In this document: positions 61,346 to 64,000 of the stretch, one piece after another
Layout of the letters: each line of letters begins with the position of its first letter
Position numbering within the stretch: the stretch's first letter is position 1
Assembly (NCBI RefSeq): GCF_030463565.1
Contig: NC_134648.1
Span: forward strand, 48,484,346 to 48,548,345
Length of the DNA: 64,000 bases
Source: Pelecanus crispus
Lineage: Eukaryota; Chordata; Aves; Pelecaniformes; Pelecanidae
Reading direction: 5' to 3'
Program-made: the position numbers and the translations under genes
The notes under the pieces: generated by a model
The model's database searches: none
Seen by the model: the letters and a program-made list of their open reading frames with translations, nothing else
Told to the model about the DNA's origin: nothing

Positions 61346-62392
61346 TGAGACTCCTACCTCGAGATCTATTGCTTTTTGTAGGTAGTAAGCTCCATGATGT
61401 GGGCTAAGGAGAAGAGACACAAGAGGTACTTCTTAGAACACACTATTTCATCACAACTGTAATCAATGGCTATGTATTGTTCCATGTATTTGTGTATTCT
61501 GGCTGATGCCTCCCTATGTATTTTTATATTCATGTAAGCATTCAGCAGTGTCCCAGATTCAACTTTTTAAGCCATCACAACCTTGTACTCCCCAAGTAGC
61601 AGAACATGAAATATCCATATAATGTTGACATCTAGTTAAGTTTATGTCAGTTCTGAACTCACTGCACTCTTGCAAGTTATTCAGAAACAGAAGGAGGCAG
61701 ATACAACAATAAAGGAACCTTTAAATCAGACTGTATTTTGTAAATTGGGTAGAAATAGCCCTTCAGCTACTTTGACATGTTATTTTACCTCTGTAAATCT
61801 AAAAGAAGACAACATTCTCCAGGGACATGGTTTAGTATTTTCACTAACTGATCTCTTCCTTTTTCTTCATTTTCACTTTTCACATTTCCAGCAAACACAG
61901 CACTATTCTAAGCCAAAATGCAGGAAATTCAAACCACTTACATGCAAAGTGTCTCCCTGAGCTGCTATCACTTGTCTTTTTGCTAACCACATATCCAAGT
62001 ACACATTTCCTCGGAGCCTGCCTTTGTAAGATCATTTTTTGTTATCAGTTCAGTACTTGTTTCTCTTTCAGTCCATAGAATGTAAACGCTCCAGCAATGC
62101 AATGGGGGAGGTGAATAAAAACAGACAGTGGATCTTTACTTGTTATCACAGATATGATCTACCCTCTGGGTAGAACTTTCATACTTGGAAAAGCCAGATG
62201 GAAAGGCTACCTCTACGTTAGTGGAAATAAAAAAGCCAGATGTCTGGTGACTACAAAGAAAAAGGTTCTTTAAGATGAGTCTTCAAATGAAACATTTCCC
62301 TTCTTTGGCTAAACCAGAAGAAATATGCTGACTTACAAGTTTTTCTGCACAGTTCACCCAACAAAGAAAGCAGAGATGAAAGATACAAGAGC
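61346..62392. other. Unique sequence, no gene seen
   Basis: No supported exon or recognised repeat between two CR1-family elements. Confidence 0.5.
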
Positions 62393-62660
62393 TGTACTGG
62401 GTCAGACCAAAGGTCAATCTAGCCTGACAATTTTTCTCCTACACTGCCTAATAGTCATTGAATGTGCAGTCCCAGAACAAACTCAACTCTGGAACAGTTA
62501 GCCTGAATAGAGACATCTAAACAATTCATCTTGAAGTCTGTGCCGCTATAAACAGAGACCAATGACAGATACCTAGGGAAAAGCTTAAGAATAAGGTGGT
62601 GCTACATCCCATGTGAGAGAAGCCTGGTCTAACTTCCAAAGTAACCAGCTATGGCTTGTG
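62393..62660 (-). mobile_element. Ancient CR1-family LINE remnant (antisense)
   Basis: It starts with 'ctgtactgggtcagaccaaa' and 'ggtcaatctagcctgaca', the characteristic end of the same old amniote CR1-type family as 16757-17110 and in the same orientation. After about 100 bases the similarity becomes faint, so the right border is uncertain. Confidence 0.55.
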
Positions 62661-63765
62661 GAAGAAGATATTCCAGTGAGGCTATATTACATACACTATG
62701 ACTTTAAAGGCATTAACTGCAAAGACAGGCGTTTATGTATTTAAAACAGATCAAACAACAGATGCAATATCCTCTTCCATTCCAGATCCCACTATGATCA
62801 TAAGCTAAGTAGAGCACAATGACAGGTATGCTGTGCTTATACACGTATGAGGAGTTCCCAGCCTGCTGTGGAAACTGGAAAGCTGTCAGCAAGAACACAG
62901 CGACCACAAAGACATCCCAAAGCCTCAGTAAGAAGTATGAACCTGGGGGATTTGTGCAGCTGTAGCTGGTACTGGGCAATGTTGTCAGAGACTGGTTGCA
63001 TGGTCTCCTGCCCTGATGAATGGCACCTCGACTTTGGGAGGGTCACATCATCCCAGCAGAAGGGCTATACAGAACACTCATTGCCCCCTGCCTGCAGCAG
63101 CTCAGGCAGTGCTTTTGAGCTGTGACTGGGGAGCCAGCTGAGGAGAAGAAAGAAGGTGGAACCACACCTGAAGCGGGACCTGCTCCCCACTAAGAAGTGG
63201 TCCACAGAACCCCTCTACTTGACAGGGAGAGGTAGATGGCCATCATACTCGTCCTGTCTCCATCAGAGGACTCTGCAAGGGAGGGAAGAGCAAGCTGTCC
63301 AGCCACATATGTCTGTGGATACAATGTAATTCTCTGAGCGTTCTGTAGGGTAAATGGAGAACTGACACATACCCATCTGTCCTAATTTTTGTGAGAAACG
63401 AGCTCTGAACTGTGTGGCCCACCAGATCATGGTGCGGAGCAGGCCCGAAAGGTAAACCTGAATTTGCCAACAGAGAGATCTTGGAAAGCTCCTGGAGCAA
63501 ACACTCCAGAGCCCACAGAAGAACATGTTCTCCTCCACACTCTCCTCCAGGTCACCCCAGAATCCTCAAATCAATGGGGATTGGTCAGTGGTGTCTTCGG
63601 ACATGAAGATGTCTTCAAATGTCTGAAACAGGGCATAATGCCCATGAAAAATGATTGTTCTCCCAGTTTTTCAAGAATTGAGCCTTTATCTTCTTGAATA
63701 TAATATAACACTACTTGTTGGTCTGATTGCATGAGGCATAGAAATCCTGATTTTGCTATGGACTT
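62661..63765. other. Unique sequence, no gene seen
   Basis: Several short overlapping open frames on both strands, none with splice signals or codon bias. No repeat recognised. Confidence 0.5.
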
Positions 63766-64000
63766 ATCATAGAATCATAGAATCGTCTAGGTTGGAAAAG
63801 ACCTTTAAGATCATCCAGTCCAACCATTAACCTACACTACCAAGCCCACCTAAACCAATCAAGGGTAGACTAGACTAAACCATATCCCGAAGTGCCACAT
63901 CTACCCATTTTTTGAACACTTCCAGGGATGGTGACTCCACCACCTCTCTGGGCAGCCTGTTCCAATGCTTGACCACACTTTCCGTAAAGAAATTTTTCCT
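63766..64000 (-). mobile_element. Young CR1 LINE, 3' end, cut by the window edge
   Basis: The + strand starts with the reverse complement of the CR1 8-mer tail ('atcatagaatcatagaatc') and continues 'taggttggaaaagaccttta', 'agatcatccagtccaaccat', 'ctctgggcagcctgttcca' and 'gtaaagaaatttttcct'. This is CR1 read from its 3' end, so the element's sense strand is minus and the rest lies beyond 64000. The match is close and the tail intact, so it is fairly young. Confidence 0.95.

Overview
The window looks like intergenic or intronic DNA from a bird. The recognisable repeats are CR1 LINEs, both young copies ending in the ATTCTATG 8-mer and very old degraded ones, plus two solo LTRs of a common avian ERVL-like type. 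Mammalian-type SINEs and L1 are absent and interspersed repeat density is low. The species cannot be told from this sequence.

Layout. Positions 1-13122 hold no gene I can support, only an old CR1 fragment (1406-1530), possibly a second CR1 end (2348-2440) and an AT-rich block resembling a conserved enhancer (8770-8925). Two solo LTRs in the same orientation follow (13123-13709 and 20351-20958). Each has its own 5-bp target duplication, so they are independent insertions. Between them lie three ancient CR1-family remnants and an E-box cluster. Positions 20959-33189 are mostly unique sequence, with an AT microsatellite, a 35-bp minisatellite, another enhancer-like block and a short young CR1. 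A long antisense remnant of an old LINE reverse transcriptase occupies about 33190-34060.

The only evidence of a gene is in 36.4-41.9 kb. A clear CpG island (about 36500-37030) is followed on the + strand by short open segments with good splice signals. These are a possible first coding exon (37052-37068), a possible internal exon (39411-39536), and two better segments (41383-41620 and 41691-41825) separated by a 70-bp intron. The reading phases agree across all the proposed junctions, which would give a protein of about 170 residues that I do not recognise. This is a prediction, not a known gene.

From 41826 to 60267 there is again no supported gene. Several AT-rich, TAAT-rich blocks (about 42150-42420, 47690-48080, 51960-52240 and 53500-53640) have the look of conserved non-coding elements, which would fit the regulatory neighbourhood of a developmental gene. 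The right end carries a 1.1-kb CR1 copy with a broken reverse transcriptase (60268-61345), an ancient CR1-family tail (62393-62660) and a young CR1 in the opposite orientation running off the window (63766-64000).
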